Shown here: one piece after another, positions 1-9,235 of the stretch | Layout of the letters: each line of letters begins with the position of its first letter | Position numbering within the stretch: the stretch's first letter is position 1 | Source: DATKBT01 sp035546295 | GTDB taxonomy: Bacteria > Acidobacteriota > Thermoanaerobaculia > Multivoradales > Multivoraceae | Direction of reading: 5' to 3' | Assembly: GCA_035546295.1 (NCBI GenBank) | Contig: DATKBT010000143.1 | Location: forward strand, 1-21,041 | DNA length: 21,041 nt | Notes under the pieces: model-generated | The model's database searches: none | Seen by the model: only the letters and a program-made list of their open reading frames with translations | What the model was told of the DNA's origin: nothing | Translations under genes and position numbers: made by a program

Positions 1-392
1 TCGATCGGCTTCGCGAGCTCCTGCCGGCGGCGGAGCTCTGCATCGAGCGGGTGGGTCGCGGTGTAGATCTGCACGGCCGGACCGAAGAGCGCGAAGTCCC
101 CGATGACGACACGGGCGACGTCGAGCACGACGCAGTTGAAGTTGAAGAACACGCGATCGCCGAGCTCGATGTTCGTCCCGTAGTCGCAGAAGAACGGCGG
201 CTGCATCCAGACCGTGTCGCCGCCCTGGCCGAACAGCTGGCGCAGAATTCGCCGGCGCTCTTCCTCTTGCGCCTCACGCGTGGCGTTGAGGTCCTGACAG
301 AGGTTCCTTGCGCGGTTGCGTGCCTGGACGAGCTCAGGATCGAGAGGGTCATAGAGCTCCCCCCTCAGCATCTTCTCCCATTCCGATGACAT
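1..392 (-). CDS. maa: maltose O-acetyltransferase family protein (N-terminal part, cut by window edge)
   Basis: Acetyl-CoA-dependent sugar O-acetyltransferase of the LacA/Maa/NodL family (left-handed beta-helix hexapeptide fold, cytoplasmic); it would acetylate maltose, glucose or a related sugar. The first 130 codons are visible and the C-terminal third lies outside the window. Residues 1-60 carry the N-terminal helical Mac-type segment (WEKMLRGELYDPLDPEL). Residues 66-117 match the family core: PFFCDYGTNIELGD, FFNFNCVVLD and QIYTATHPLD, in which His114 corresponds to the catalytic histidine. ATG at 392-390 is supported by GGAGG at 398-402, 5 nt upstream. It lies about 300 bp downstream of the second long repeat protein and in the same direction, so it probably has its own promoter. 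The family assignment is firm; the sugar substrate is inferred only from resemblance, and lacA-like or nodL-like use is possible. Confidence 0.9.
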   Translation of the reverse strand, partial: MSSEWEKMLRGELYDPLDPELVQARNRARNLCQDLNATREAQEEERRRILRQLFGQGGDTVWMQPPFFCDYGTNIELGDRVFFNFNCVVLDVARVVIGDFALFGPAVQIYTATHPLDAELRRRQELAKPI

Positions 393-695
393 GTCTGCCT
401 CCTGAACGTGCAGGACCGCGACGTTCCCTCCGTCGAGCTCGGTCGCTCGACTCGCTGGGTTGGCCGGACGCTTCGGTCCGGGTCAGATATGTTCCGCTGC
501 ATCGAGCTCCTCTCAGCTCGTGGCTCCGCGAAGCCTCGCCATACGGAGCCTGAGCAGAACGGCCACGACAGCGCATGCGACGGCCACGGCGGCTGGCAGG
601 CAGGTTGGAGCGACGCGGGAGGAGCGGGCTCAGCCCCCCGGCAGCAGGTCTTCCTGCTCCGTGCAGAAGCGCCGCCGTCTCGACACGCGGCCCGC
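393..695. other. intergenic region with a stem-loop and an in-frame hydrophobic segment
   Basis: This 303-bp gap separates the stop of the second repeat protein from the acetyltransferase start. I see no convincing separate gene. It holds a perfect 6-bp stem-loop at 464-481 and, on the minus strand at 513-629, a 38-codon stretch lying between TGA codons in the same frame as the upstream gene that encodes a hydrophobic segment followed by an Arg-rich tail. An ATG overlapping the upstream stop (699-697) opens a 116-codon frame, but that frame runs into the acetyltransferase and has an Arg/Ser-rich composition, so I do not call it. Confidence 0.5.
464..481 (-). terminator. possible stem-loop between repeat protein 2 and maa
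   Basis: CCGGAC (464-469) and GTCCGG (476-481) form a perfect 6-bp stem with a 6-nt loop. It lies about 215 bp past the stop of the upstream gene and about 70 bp before the acetyltransferase start. There is no T-run on either side, so it is a weak terminator candidate and could instead be a leader structure. Confidence 0.25.
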
Positions 696-3600
696 TCATG
701 GCGGCTCCTCGACCTCCAGCGGCCTCGCGACGACCGAGGTCTCCTCGCCCTCGACGACCTGTGCCTTGGCGCCGAACAGGCGTGGGCTGCCCGGCACGCG
801 GACCTGAAGGGTGACCTCGCCGGGCCGCAGAGCGGTCGCGACGCCGACGCCGTCGATCACGGCCCAGCCGTTGCCGGCTCCTTCGGGACTGGTCGCTCGG
901 AGGACGCCGGGCTCGCCGGAGGCTTGGAGCTCGGGGACGATGACGCGAACGCTGCCGCCATGCCCCAGACGAACCGTTACCGGAGCCGCCGACGCCGCCT
1001 CGACGATGACGGTGCGCGGCGCGAGCCCGTGGGCGCTGACCCTGATCTCGTGCTCTCCCGGCGCGAGGGGGCGCAGCTCGACGAGACCGCGCCCGTTCGT
1101 CGTGCCGGTCGAGCTCGATCGGCTTCGCGCCCCTTCGATCCGTGTCTGCGCGCCCGCGAGCGGTGCTCCGTCGGGAGCGAGTACGAGCAGCCGCACCGCG
1201 GCTCCGGGGCGCAGGTCGACCACGCGTGCCGGCTCGGTCTCGTCCGAGCGGAGCTCGAGCTCCGCGATCTCGGTGCGGAGGTAGTCCGCGTGGTCCACCA
1301 TCAGCGTGTAGCGCCCCGGCGAGTGTTCGATCGCGAGCCGGCCCGTCTCGTCGCTCGTCCAGCGGCCCCAGCTCATCGTTCCACCGCTCCCCAGCTCCCG
1401 AAGCGAAGCGCGTGCGGAGCCGAGCGGCAGGCCGGTCTCCGCGTCCCGCACCCAGAGGATCGCGCCGGCGCGCTCGATCTCGAGCACGACCTCCGCATCG
1501 CCCTCGGGATCGATCCTGAGCTCGGTTCGCCCGTCTCGGACGATGGCCCGCACGATCAGCTCCCCCGGCGGGACGCGCTCGAAGCCGAAGCGGCCGGCGG
1601 CGTTCGTTCGCGCCATGCCTCCTCGCAGCGTCCGATCGCCCGGACCCGCTGGTCGGAAAATGACCGTGGCGCTCGCGGCGGGCTCACCGCGGTCGAGCAC
1701 GACGCCGCGCAGCGTCGACGGCTCGTGAACGAAGCGGAGCAAGACCTCGAGAGGAGCGCTGTCCGAGATCTCCACCGTGGCGCTCGCCGAGCCCGCGGTG
1801 GGAGAAACCGCGTGGATCGTCCACGTTCCCGGCGAGAGCCCATCGAGCTGGAAGCTGCCATCGCCCTCGACCAGGAAGGTCGAGGGCGAGAAGAACGAGC
1901 CGGGGCTCTGCGTCTGAATCCCCACGTCGCGGAGCTCTTCACGATCGAGGCCCACCACGCGGCCGGTGAGCGTGATCCCGTCCGGGATGACGACGTCGAC
2001 ACCCGAGACCGAGCGGTCCTCGATCAGGACCGGGCGCGAGCTCCCCGCGCCGCGCGGCCGAAGGGTCGCCGTGACCACGTAGATGCCGGGCTGTCTGCCC
2101 GCGATTGCGAACCGGCCGTCGTCGTCGGTGAGGACTTCCTGATGGCTGGAGAGGCTGCGAGCTCCCGGTGCTGCGTCCGTGAACAGCTCTGGACGCGCGA
2201 AGACCCGCGCCCCCGCCACCGGCTCGCCGCTCTCACCGACCACCCGGCCGCTGATCTCGTAGCCCCGCACGAGGAGCATTTCGACGTGGTTCTGCCCGAG
2301 GGCGAGCTCGACGTCGCGCTCGGTCTGCAGGTGCTCGGGATGCGCCGCGATCAGCTTCGTGGCGCCGGGCTCGAGACCTTCGATCCGAATGCGTCCCTCG
2401 CCGTCCGCGACCGCGGCGGTCGTCGACATCGCCTGCCGCGACTCTCTCGCCGGCAGCTCGGCCTGGACGGTGCGCGCGACGACGGTTGCGCCGACCGCGG
2501 GCAGATCGTCGGCGCCGAGCACGATCCCGCTCAGGTGGGCGCCCGGATCGAGCTCCACGTGCACCTCGGGAGCCGGCTCGTCGCGCCCGATTTCGAGGGC
2601 GAGTCTCGTCGACCGGGCGCCGTCGGCGACGGCCCAGAGCTCGAGCTCGCCCGCGAGGAGACCCGTCAGCTCGAACCGCCCCTCGCGATCCGCGGTGACC
2701 TCGCCGCTATCGCGCTCGGCTCGTCGCATCCAGGCGCGCACCCGGGCCCCGGCGGCCGGAGCCCCCGAGCGCCACGTCACCTCTCCGCGCAGGTTTCGCT
2801 CCCGCACCATCTCGACGCGCAGGGGGGACTCGTGCGGCGGCTCCAGCGCGATGACCTGGTGGGGGCGCGCGAGCCAACCCTCCCGCTCGACGTGGAGGAA
2901 GGTGCGGTGCGCGGGCAGCCCGACGAGCTCGAACGCGCCGTCGTGATCGCTGAGCACGGCCGGCGAGTCCGGTGGGAAGTCGTGGCCGTTACGGCGGGCC
3001 GTTTCGCTGAGGCCGAACCAGAGTCGCGCACCCCCGATGCCGATGCCGTCGGGGTCGACGACTCGGCCGCGAAGGCTCGGTCCGCGCTCGATCACGAGAT
3101 CGCCGAGATCGATCGTCGCGCTCGTCGCGCTCCTTCCTGCCGCCGGCGTCGATGCGGGCGGAGCCAATTGCAGGTCCGGCTCGCTCACCTCCGCCCAGCC
3201 GGGCACGTGGACGTAGAGCTCGGCCGAGCCCGCCGTCACTCCCGTGATGCGAAAGCGGCCCTGCTCGTCCGTCGTCTCGCGGCTCGGGTCGATGAGCTTG
3301 CGCTGGTACGCCGAGAGAGCCACCGGCTCGAGCGCGCGGTCGCGTCCGGGGTAGAGCATCACCTCGGCGTCGGGAAGCGGCTCGCCGTCGGGAGTCACCA
3401 GGCGCCCGATGACGGTCACCCCTGGATCGAGCTCGACGGTCAACGCGGCGCGGGTCGACCCGCGCGTGCGTGGTGGGATGTCGACGAAGGCGGTGGCGTG
3501 ATCTGCTCCACGGGCTCGCAGTGTGTGCTCCTCACCGTAGGCGACACCCGGGATGCGGAAACGGCCGCCCGTCTCGCTGATCGCCTCGAGCTTGGTGATC

Positions 3601-4889
3601 TCCTGTTGCCACCGTCCCCGCGCGAGAGTCAGCTCGACTCCGTGCAGGCCCCAGCCGGCGCGATCGGTGACGATGCCGTCGAGCGTCCACGCCGGCTCGA
3701 GCGCGACCGTCGGCACCTCGGCTCCTGCTCGAGCACGAACGCTCGCGCGCGAGCGAACGAAGCCACGGGCCGCCAGCTCGAGCGAGATCGTAGAAGGTGG
3801 CGGGCCGCGAAGGAGGATGCGATAGGAGCCTCGAGGATCGGAGACGCCGGCGACGCGGCCGCTGGCGGTCCAGGCGAGCGCTCCCGGGATCGGCGCCGAC
3901 GTGTCGCGATCGAGGATGCGCCCGGAGAGCACCGTCCAGGGCTCGAGCTCGATGCCGACAGCCTCGTCGAGCTCGACGGGCGGCGCGAGCTCGCCGTGCG
4001 CGAAGCCGGCCGCGGCTTCGATCGCGAAAGGAACGGCTGCTCCGGCGGCGAGCGGGAGCGCGATGCGTCCCTCGTCGTCGGTGCGGCCCACTGCGATCCC
4101 CGCCTCGCCGATCCGAACGAGCGCGCCACGGACGGTGCGGCCGTGGCGGTCGCGCACCTCGATCGTGCGTGGTGCGCCGTCGTCGAGAGTGATCTCGATC
4201 CGCCCGGGCGTCGTGGAGGCGTTCCGCTCGACCGTGGCGAGTGGCTGGCCCGCGGCGAGGACGTGGACGCGGTATCGACCCGCAGAGGCGATCGGAACAC
4301 GAGCCCGCCCGGACGAGTCGGTGCGCAGGAGCTGCCGCGCCGGCGCCGGCGCATCGGAGCCGGTGTCGGCGATCGGATCGACGACCACCAGCGCGTCGGC
4401 GATCGGTTCGTCGCTCCCTCGCACGAGGATCTCGAGCTCCGTTGCTCGGTGGAGCCGGATCGGCCCCAGCCGACGATCCTCGACTGTCGCTCCCAGCGTT
4501 CGCTCCAGCGGGACAGCGTCGGCGGAGATCACGCGCAGCGCGAGCACGCCGGGGAGCGGCGCTTCGACCTGGAAGAGACCGCGATCGTTGTTGTGCACCG
4601 TTGCGACGTGCTCGGCGGGGCAGGAGCGGATCGCCGAGGTGGCCTCGAGCTGGGCGCCCTCGAGCTCGTGACTCGCGTCGAAGCAGCGCCAGAGCTCGAC
4701 GGTGGCTTCTACGGTGGCTTCTACGGTGGCTCCTACGGCGGCTCCTGCGGCGGCTCCTGCGGCGGGCTCGCCTCCCGGCGCCAGCAGGGACCCTCGGATC
4801 GTCGGCCCGGACGAGGACGACGCGAGCATCACTTCGGGCGACAGCGCGCACGCCACGACGAGGCACGGTACGAGCACGTGGCGCAGCAT
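696..4889 (-). CDS. secreted carboxypeptidase-regulatory-like repeat protein, paralogue 2 (1,397 aa)
   Basis: A very long exported protein made almost entirely of beta-sandwich modules of the carboxypeptidase-regulatory / CNA-B / prealbumin-like type; no enzymatic domain is visible. I count about 15 modules. Most open with a strand like LxGRVVDxxGxPVAGAxV and close with GRFxLxGLxPGxYxL (examples: LSGRILDRDTSAPIPGALA, LRGRVVDPDGIGIGGARL, ISGRVVGESGEPVAGARV). The module order matches the upstream paralogue, so the pair arose by tandem duplication. Residues 44-63 are five 4-residue tandem repeats absent from the paralogue. Start choice: ATG 4889 gives a signal peptide (MLRHVLVPCLVVACALSPEV) but has no clear Shine-Dalgarno; an in-frame ATG at 5027, 2 bp after the upstream stop, would add 46 hydrophilic residues before the signal. 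The product is probably periplasmic or outer-surface; binding partner unknown. No C-terminal anchor lies within the frame. Confidence 0.8.
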   Translation of the reverse strand: MLRHVLVPCLVVACALSPEVMLASSSSGPTIRGSLLAPGGEPAAGAAAGAAVGATVEATVEATVELWRCFDASHELEGAQLEATSAIRSCPAEHVATVHNNDRGLFQVEAPLPGVLALRVISADAVPLERTLGATVEDRRLGPIRLHRATELEILVRGSDEPIADALVVVDPIADTGSDAPAPARQLLRTDSSGRARVPIASAGRYRVHVLAAGQPLATVERNASTTPGRIEITLDDGAPRTIEVRDRHGRTVRGALVRIGEAGIAVGRTDDEGRIALPLAAGAAVPFAIEAAAGFAHGELAPPVELDEAVGIELEPWTVLSGRILDRDTSAPIPGALAWTASGRVAGVSDPRGSYRILLRGPPPSTISLELAARGFVRSRASVRARAGAEVPTVALEPAWTLDGIVTDRAGWGLHGVELTLARGRWQQEITKLEAISETGGRFRIPGVAYGEEHTLRARGADHATAFVDIPPRTRGSTRAALTVELDPGVTVIGRLVTPDGEPLPDAEVMLYPGRDRALEPVALSAYQRKLIDPSRETTDEQGRFRITGVTAGSAELYVHVPGWAEVSEPDLQLAPPASTPAAGRSATSATIDLGDLVIERGPSLRGRVVDPDGIGIGGARLWFGLSETARRNGHDFPPDSPAVLSDHDGAFELVGLPAHRTFLHVEREGWLARPHQVIALEPPHESPLRVEMVRERNLRGEVTWRSGAPAAGARVRAWMRRAERDSGEVTADREGRFELTGLLAGELELWAVADGARSTRLALEIGRDEPAPEVHVELDPGAHLSGIVLGADDLPAVGATVVARTVQAELPARESRQAMSTTAAVADGEGRIRIEGLEPGATKLIAAHPEHLQTERDVELALGQNHVEMLLVRGYEISGRVVGESGEPVAGARVFARPELFTDAAPGARSLSSHQEVLTDDDGRFAIAGRQPGIYVVTATLRPRGAGSSRPVLIEDRSVSGVDVVIPDGITLTGRVVGLDREELRDVGIQTQSPGSFFSPSTFLVEGDGSFQLDGLSPGTWTIHAVSPTAGSASATVEISDSAPLEVLLRFVHEPSTLRGVVLDRGEPAASATVIFRPAGPGDRTLRGGMARTNAAGRFGFERVPPGELIVRAIVRDGRTELRIDPEGDAEVVLEIERAGAILWVRDAETGLPLGSARASLRELGSGGTMSWGRWTSDETGRLAIEHSPGRYTLMVDHADYLRTEIAELELRSDETEPARVVDLRPGAAVRLLVLAPDGAPLAGAQTRIEGARSRSSSTGTTNGRGLVELRPLAPGEHEIRVSAHGLAPRTVIVEAASAAPVTVRLGHGGSVRVIVPELQASGEPGVLRATSPEGAGNGWAVIDGVGVATALRPGEVTLQVRVPGSPRLFGAKAQVVEGEETSVVARPLEVEEPP
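4701..4760 (-). repeat. 12-bp coding minisatellite (5 units)
   Basis: Five head-to-tail 12-bp units, read on the plus strand as ggtggcttctac twice, ggtggctcctac once and ggcggctcctgc twice. On the coding strand they give AGAA, AGAA, VGAT, VEAT, VEAT at residues 44-63 of repeat protein 2, just after the signal peptide. The unit length is a multiple of three, so gain or loss of units keeps the frame. The tandem paralogue has no such insert at the matching place. Confidence 0.9.
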
Positions 4890-5029
4890 CCGATCGCTAC
4901 CACGGCTCACGGCGGAGCCCGCTTCCGCGTGAGGCGCCAGCACCGCGTCGAGCGGCTCGTCCTGGGCGGCGTCGACGCCGGTGTCGCAGCGTCGAGACCT
5001 CTTCTCGTCTGACGCCCCGCCGCGCATCG

Positions 5030-8000
5030 TCAACGCTGGGTCCGCGCCATCACCGCGTCCACCGTCTCGCCCTCGACCACCTGCACCATCCCCTCGTGGG
5101 TCGAGGGCGCACGCATCGGGTCGCCGCCGGCTGCGAGGGCCCGCTCGTCGTGGATCTGCACCAGCAGCTTCCAGGTTCCGGCGGGCAGCGGGCCGAGGAC
5201 GGCTTCGCCGCCTACCAGCGGGGCGCCGGCTCGGACGTACTGGTGGAGGGGAGTCTCCTCGGTGGGTCGTGCTTCGGGATCGAGCGCGATGACGAATGCC
5301 CGCTGCTCGCCGGCGAGCTCGGGGATCGAGACGCGGACGCGGCCGCCCTGCTCCAGGCGGACGCGGACCGGCTGGTCGGTCGGGGTCGTGACGGCGGCTC
5401 GGCTCGGGGCGAATCCCTCGGCGTGCACCTCGACGATCCACGAGCCCGCCGGCACCGCGTCGAGCACGATTCGCCCCGGACTCCGACGCTGCTGGCCGGT
5501 CGACGGGGCGGAACCATCCGGCGAGCGGAGCATCGCGAACGCCTGGCCTTCGTACGGCGTGTCGTCGAGGCCCAGGATCTCGACCGTCAGGGGATGACCG
5601 GCGCTGAGCTCGACGATGACCTCGCGAGACTCGCCGGGCATGAGGTCGACCCTCGCGTGCGCCTTCGCGTAGCCGGCCCGCTCCACGTTGACGGTGACCG
5701 CCCCGGGAATCGCGGCGACCTCGAGCCGCCCGTCGCGATCGGTGACCTGCCGCAGGGTGCTCTCGACGATCCCCGCCTCGCCGACGATGATCGCGCTCGC
5801 ATCCGCCAGCGGCTCGCGGGTGGCGGCATCGAGCACCAGGAGCGAGACGCGGGTCTCCTCGAGATCGAGCACGATCTCGGTGTCGGCGCGCACCTGCACC
5901 TGTTCGAAGGCGGCCGCGCCGGCGGACTGCGCGCTGACGCGCCACTCGGCGGCCGCGAGGTCGCGCATCTCGAAGCGCCCCACGTGGTCGGTGACGGTGC
6001 TGCGCCTTCCTCCCGACGGCAGGGATGCTCTGGCCTCGACCCGGGCTCCGGCGACCGCAACGCCGTCGCGCTGGACCACGCCGGAGAGGTTGACGGCGTC
6101 CTCGACCTCGAAGCGCAGCACCAGCGGCTCCGGCGCGACGTCGGCCACGAGCTCGATCGTCTCCTGCACCGTGCGCGCGTCCGGCTCGTGCCGTGCCGTC
6201 ACGATCCATCTCCCGGGCGAGAGCCCGCGTAGCTCGAAGCGCCCCTCGAAATCGAGGGACGTGTCGAACGATCGGAAGGAGCGCGTCGAGCCGATCTCTG
6301 AGGGAGATCCCGCGCTGCGAAACGCGATGATGCGGATCTGCGCCAGGGCGTCGAACTCGATCCCCGTGACCTGCCCCTCGAGAACGATTCCGGGCTCGAG
6401 CCGGAGCTCGACGTCGCGCAGAGCGCTCTCCTCGAGGCGCACCTCGCGGGCTGTGCGGCCGCGCTCGGGGTGGTCGGCGATCAGGTCGTAGATCCCGGGC
6501 GCCAGGCCGGCGAGCTCGAAGCGCCCTTCGCCATCGACGCCGGACGGAGAGCCCATTCCCATCATCGAGCGCTGTTCGAAGCGCGGCACGGCGCGCACCA
6601 CCGCTCCGGAAACCGCCGTCCCGCGCTCATCGACCACCTGTCCTGAGATCGACAGCCCGGGCGCGAGCTCGAGGTCGGCGACGGTCTCGCCGAGTTCGAC
6701 CTCGACCTCCTGGCGCAGGGGGCGAAAGCTCGGGTGGCGCACCTCGATGTCGTGGAGGCCCGGTCCGAGCCCGTCGAGCCGGTAGCGGCCCTCGCCGTCG
6801 CTCTCGCCGAGCTGCGTGTTCGTGCCGGTGATCCCGCCGCGTGGTGAGGCGAGGATGCGAGCGCCGATCACGGGCTCGCCGCGTGGGCCGACGATGCGAC
6901 CCACCAGCGTGGCGCCGGGCTCGAGATGGAGGATCACCTCGTCGCCTGCGTCCGGATCCTCCACCTCGACGGTCGCCGGGCGGTGGCCGGGACCGGAGGC
7001 GTAGACCTCGACCGGTCCCGAGCTCTCGAGCGTGAGCTCGAAGCGGCCCTGCACGTCGGTCGTCGTCGCCATCGAGCGATGGACGTTGGCGGACTGCACG
7101 ACGACCGAGACCCGGGCGGCGGCGAGCGGAGCGCCGGTGCTTCCCAGCACCTGCCCGCGCAAACGGCGGGCCGCTTCTCCGGTCGCCACCTCGAGGATCA
7201 CCAACTCCGGCGTCGGTGTGCGCACGAATGTCGGGTCGGCGGCGCCGTAAGTGGGGTGCACGGTGAAGAGCTGGACCAGCGTGTCGTGGGGCAGGTCGTC
7301 GAGGACGAAGCGCCCGTTCGCGTCGCTCGTCACGCGCGGCTCGCGATCCCTGCGGCGCGGCACGCGGAGGCCGCCGCTCGCCTGCGGGACGGCGGCGATG
7401 CCCACGCCGGCGACCGCCTCGCCGTCCTGATCGACCACCTTGCCCTCGACCCGCGCGCCGGGGAACAGCACGACGGTGCCGATCTCCACCACCTCCTCGG
7501 CCGAGCCCGCGGGCGCATCGTCGGTCGGGATTCGCGCGTCGCTCGCCTCGGCTCCCACCACCTCGACCCCGGGCACCTGGACTGCGGCGTAGCCGGCGCG
7601 ACGGGCTTCCACGTCGTAGACGCCCTCCGGGACGGCCGCGAACCGGAACCGGCCCTCGCGATCGGAGGTCGCCGAACCGACCGGCACGCGACCGAAGCCC
7701 GAAGCCCGCCGGGGATTTCCTCCGCTCGCCGCGCTCGGCCACAGCTCGACGGTGGCGTCCTCGAGCGGCTGGTCGCGGGCGTCGACCACCCGGCCGAGTG
7801 CCGTGATCCCGCGGGTCAACGTGAGCCGGAGCGGCGCGGGCGGGCGGTCGCGCTCGAACGGGCCGAGCTCGTGCCAGGTCACCGCGAAGTCGTCGTGTGC
7901 GATCCGCAGGTCGAGGGGGATGTCGTAGGGGAGACCCGGGAGCCGGAACGAACCGTCGGCGGCAGCGGCGCTCGCCCTCGTCAGGCGCACGTTTCGTTGC

Positions 8001-9235
8001 GGTCCCGGCCGTGCGGTGATCGTGAGCTGCGTTCCCGCCACCGCTGCGCCTTCGGGATCCACGATCACCCCCGCGAGCGTGAACGCCGGCGTCAGCGCCA
8101 GCACCGGCGGGTCGCGGCGCGCGAGCCGGTCCGGGTCGATCCGCAGGTCGGCGGCCGTGTAACCGGAGGCGGCCGCCTCGATCGCGACCCCCCATTCGCC
8201 GGACCAGGTGACCAGCGAGTAGGTTCCCTCCGGTGAGGTGTACACCAGGTCCTCGGAGCGGCGGCTCGCCCAGACCGCGGCGCCGCCGATGGGGTCGCCG
8301 GTCGACGCGTCGACGATTCTCCCCTCGACGAGAGCCGCGGGCTCGAGCTCCACGATCACGGGCCTCGACTCGGAGCCGTCGGGGCCCGAGTCGCTGGGGC
8401 CGCGGATCGTCGCCTGTCCGTAGCCGAGGCCGGCGGCCTCGACCTGGTACGAGCTGCCGTCGGGCGCCACCGGCACCGTGAAACGCCCGTCCGCGCCGGT
8501 GACGCCGCGTGCGATCAGGTCGTCCCCCTCGCGCACCACGGCGCCGGCGACCGCGCGGCCCCGCGCGTCGCGTACTTCGAGAATGCGGCTCGGTGCTGCG
8601 CGCAGCACGACCGCGACGTCGCTGGCGCCGGTACGCTGGCTGGAGCGCAGGTGCCCAGCGACGACCACGTGGATGGCCCGGTCGGCGCCGTCGAGAGCGG
8701 GGAAGCTGACGCGGCCGCTCTGGTCCGTGCGAGCGCTCAGGCGCGGAACCCAGGGCGGCGCCCGGTCGAGCCCTCGGACGTCCGGCGTGGCCGTGTCGAC
8801 GATCACGATCGCGCCCGCGATCGGCTCGTCCTTCTCGTCGCGCACCGTGACGGTGATCGTCTTCGCACGCCGCAGCTCGATGAACCCCTCCTGGACGTCG
8901 TTGAGCAGCGGCTGGTAGCGCTGGCGCAGCGGCGCTGTGGCCTGGAGTCGGGTGCCCTCGGCGAGGACGTGGAGCTCGTAGGAGCCGATCGCTGGCGCGG
9001 TGACGGCGAAGCTGCCCGCCTCGTCCGAGCGCGCCTCGACCACGATGTCGGGCTCGGCGAGGTCGAGGTCGATCAGGCGGCGGGTGTGGCTGGGCGCCCA
9101 GCGGCGCAGCTCGAGGCGGACGTTCTTGGCTGGGTTGCCGTCGAGGCCGACGATCGTGCCGCGGATGGTGGGGGCCGCTTCCTGCGCGGCGAGCGCGCCG
9201 GTGAAGGCCGCCGCGATGAGGAGCGGTGCGGCCAT
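5030..9235 (-). CDS. secreted carboxypeptidase-regulatory-like repeat protein, paralogue 1 (1,401 aa)
   Basis: Long exported protein with a short signal peptide (MAAPLLIAAAFTGALA, likely cut before AQEAAPTIRG) followed by about 15 beta-sandwich modules of roughly 65-115 residues, of the carboxypeptidase-regulatory/CNA-B-like kind. Representative module starts are VEGRIVDASTGDPIGGAAV, VEGKVVDQDGEAVAGVGI, LVGRIVGPRGEPVIGARI and ISGQVVDERGTAVSGAVV; typical ends are GRFELAGLAPGIYDL and GRFELRGLSPGRWIV. No catalytic domain, LPXTG or membrane anchor is seen. ATG 9235 is chosen for the signal peptide. A GAGGTGATC at 9245-9253 matches the 16S tail complement, although its GAGG core is 14 nt away. The frame stays open upstream to 9565, but that part is Arg/Ala-rich and not protein-like. 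It is followed by its paralogue after 140 bp (or 2 bp if the longer start is used), so co-transcription is likely. Function unknown; a surface scaffold or ligand-binding role is inference. Confidence 0.82.
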   Translation of the reverse strand: MAAPLLIAAAFTGALAAQEAAPTIRGTIVGLDGNPAKNVRLELRRWAPSHTRRLIDLDLAEPDIVVEARSDEAGSFAVTAPAIGSYELHVLAEGTRLQATAPLRQRYQPLLNDVQEGFIELRRAKTITVTVRDEKDEPIAGAIVIVDTATPDVRGLDRAPPWVPRLSARTDQSGRVSFPALDGADRAIHVVVAGHLRSSQRTGASDVAVVLRAAPSRILEVRDARGRAVAGAVVREGDDLIARGVTGADGRFTVPVAPDGSSYQVEAAGLGYGQATIRGPSDSGPDGSESRPVIVELEPAALVEGRIVDASTGDPIGGAAVWASRRSEDLVYTSPEGTYSLVTWSGEWGVAIEAAASGYTAADLRIDPDRLARRDPPVLALTPAFTLAGVIVDPEGAAVAGTQLTITARPGPQRNVRLTRASAAAADGSFRLPGLPYDIPLDLRIAHDDFAVTWHELGPFERDRPPAPLRLTLTRGITALGRVVDARDQPLEDATVELWPSAASGGNPRRASGFGRVPVGSATSDREGRFRFAAVPEGVYDVEARRAGYAAVQVPGVEVVGAEASDARIPTDDAPAGSAEEVVEIGTVVLFPGARVEGKVVDQDGEAVAGVGIAAVPQASGGLRVPRRRDREPRVTSDANGRFVLDDLPHDTLVQLFTVHPTYGAADPTFVRTPTPELVILEVATGEAARRLRGQVLGSTGAPLAAARVSVVVQSANVHRSMATTTDVQGRFELTLESSGPVEVYASGPGHRPATVEVEDPDAGDEVILHLEPGATLVGRIVGPRGEPVIGARILASPRGGITGTNTQLGESDGEGRYRLDGLGPGLHDIEVRHPSFRPLRQEVEVELGETVADLELAPGLSISGQVVDERGTAVSGAVVRAVPRFEQRSMMGMGSPSGVDGEGRFELAGLAPGIYDLIADHPERGRTAREVRLEESALRDVELRLEPGIVLEGQVTGIEFDALAQIRIIAFRSAGSPSEIGSTRSFRSFDTSLDFEGRFELRGLSPGRWIVTARHEPDARTVQETIELVADVAPEPLVLRFEVEDAVNLSGVVQRDGVAVAGARVEARASLPSGGRRSTVTDHVGRFEMRDLAAAEWRVSAQSAGAAAFEQVQVRADTEIVLDLEETRVSLLVLDAATREPLADASAIIVGEAGIVESTLRQVTDRDGRLEVAAIPGAVTVNVERAGYAKAHARVDLMPGESREVIVELSAGHPLTVEILGLDDTPYEGQAFAMLRSPDGSAPSTGQQRRSPGRIVLDAVPAGSWIVEVHAEGFAPSRAAVTTPTDQPVRVRLEQGGRVRVSIPELAGEQRAFVIALDPEARPTEETPLHQYVRAGAPLVGGEAVLGPLPAGTWKLLVQIHDERALAAGGDPMRAPSTHEGMVQVVEGETVDAVMARTQR

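Noticed and set aside
513..698. UGA recoding (selenocysteine or readthrough) at the end of paralogue 2
   Set aside because: No SECIS-like structure was evident, no catalytic Cys context exists, and paralogue 1 ends naturally at the equivalent place.
408..5012. 1,534-codon open frame on the plus strand opposite paralogue 2
   Set aside because: Arg/Ala/Glu/Asp-rich composition with no domain, ribosome site or signal. It is a shadow of the minus-strand gene in GC-rich DNA; the minus strand has clear repeated modules and a signal peptide.
4890..6209. Long upstream extension of the frame of paralogue 2 into paralogue 1
   Set aside because: The added residues are a shadow of paralogue 1; real content begins at the signal peptide (4889), or at most at ATG 5027.
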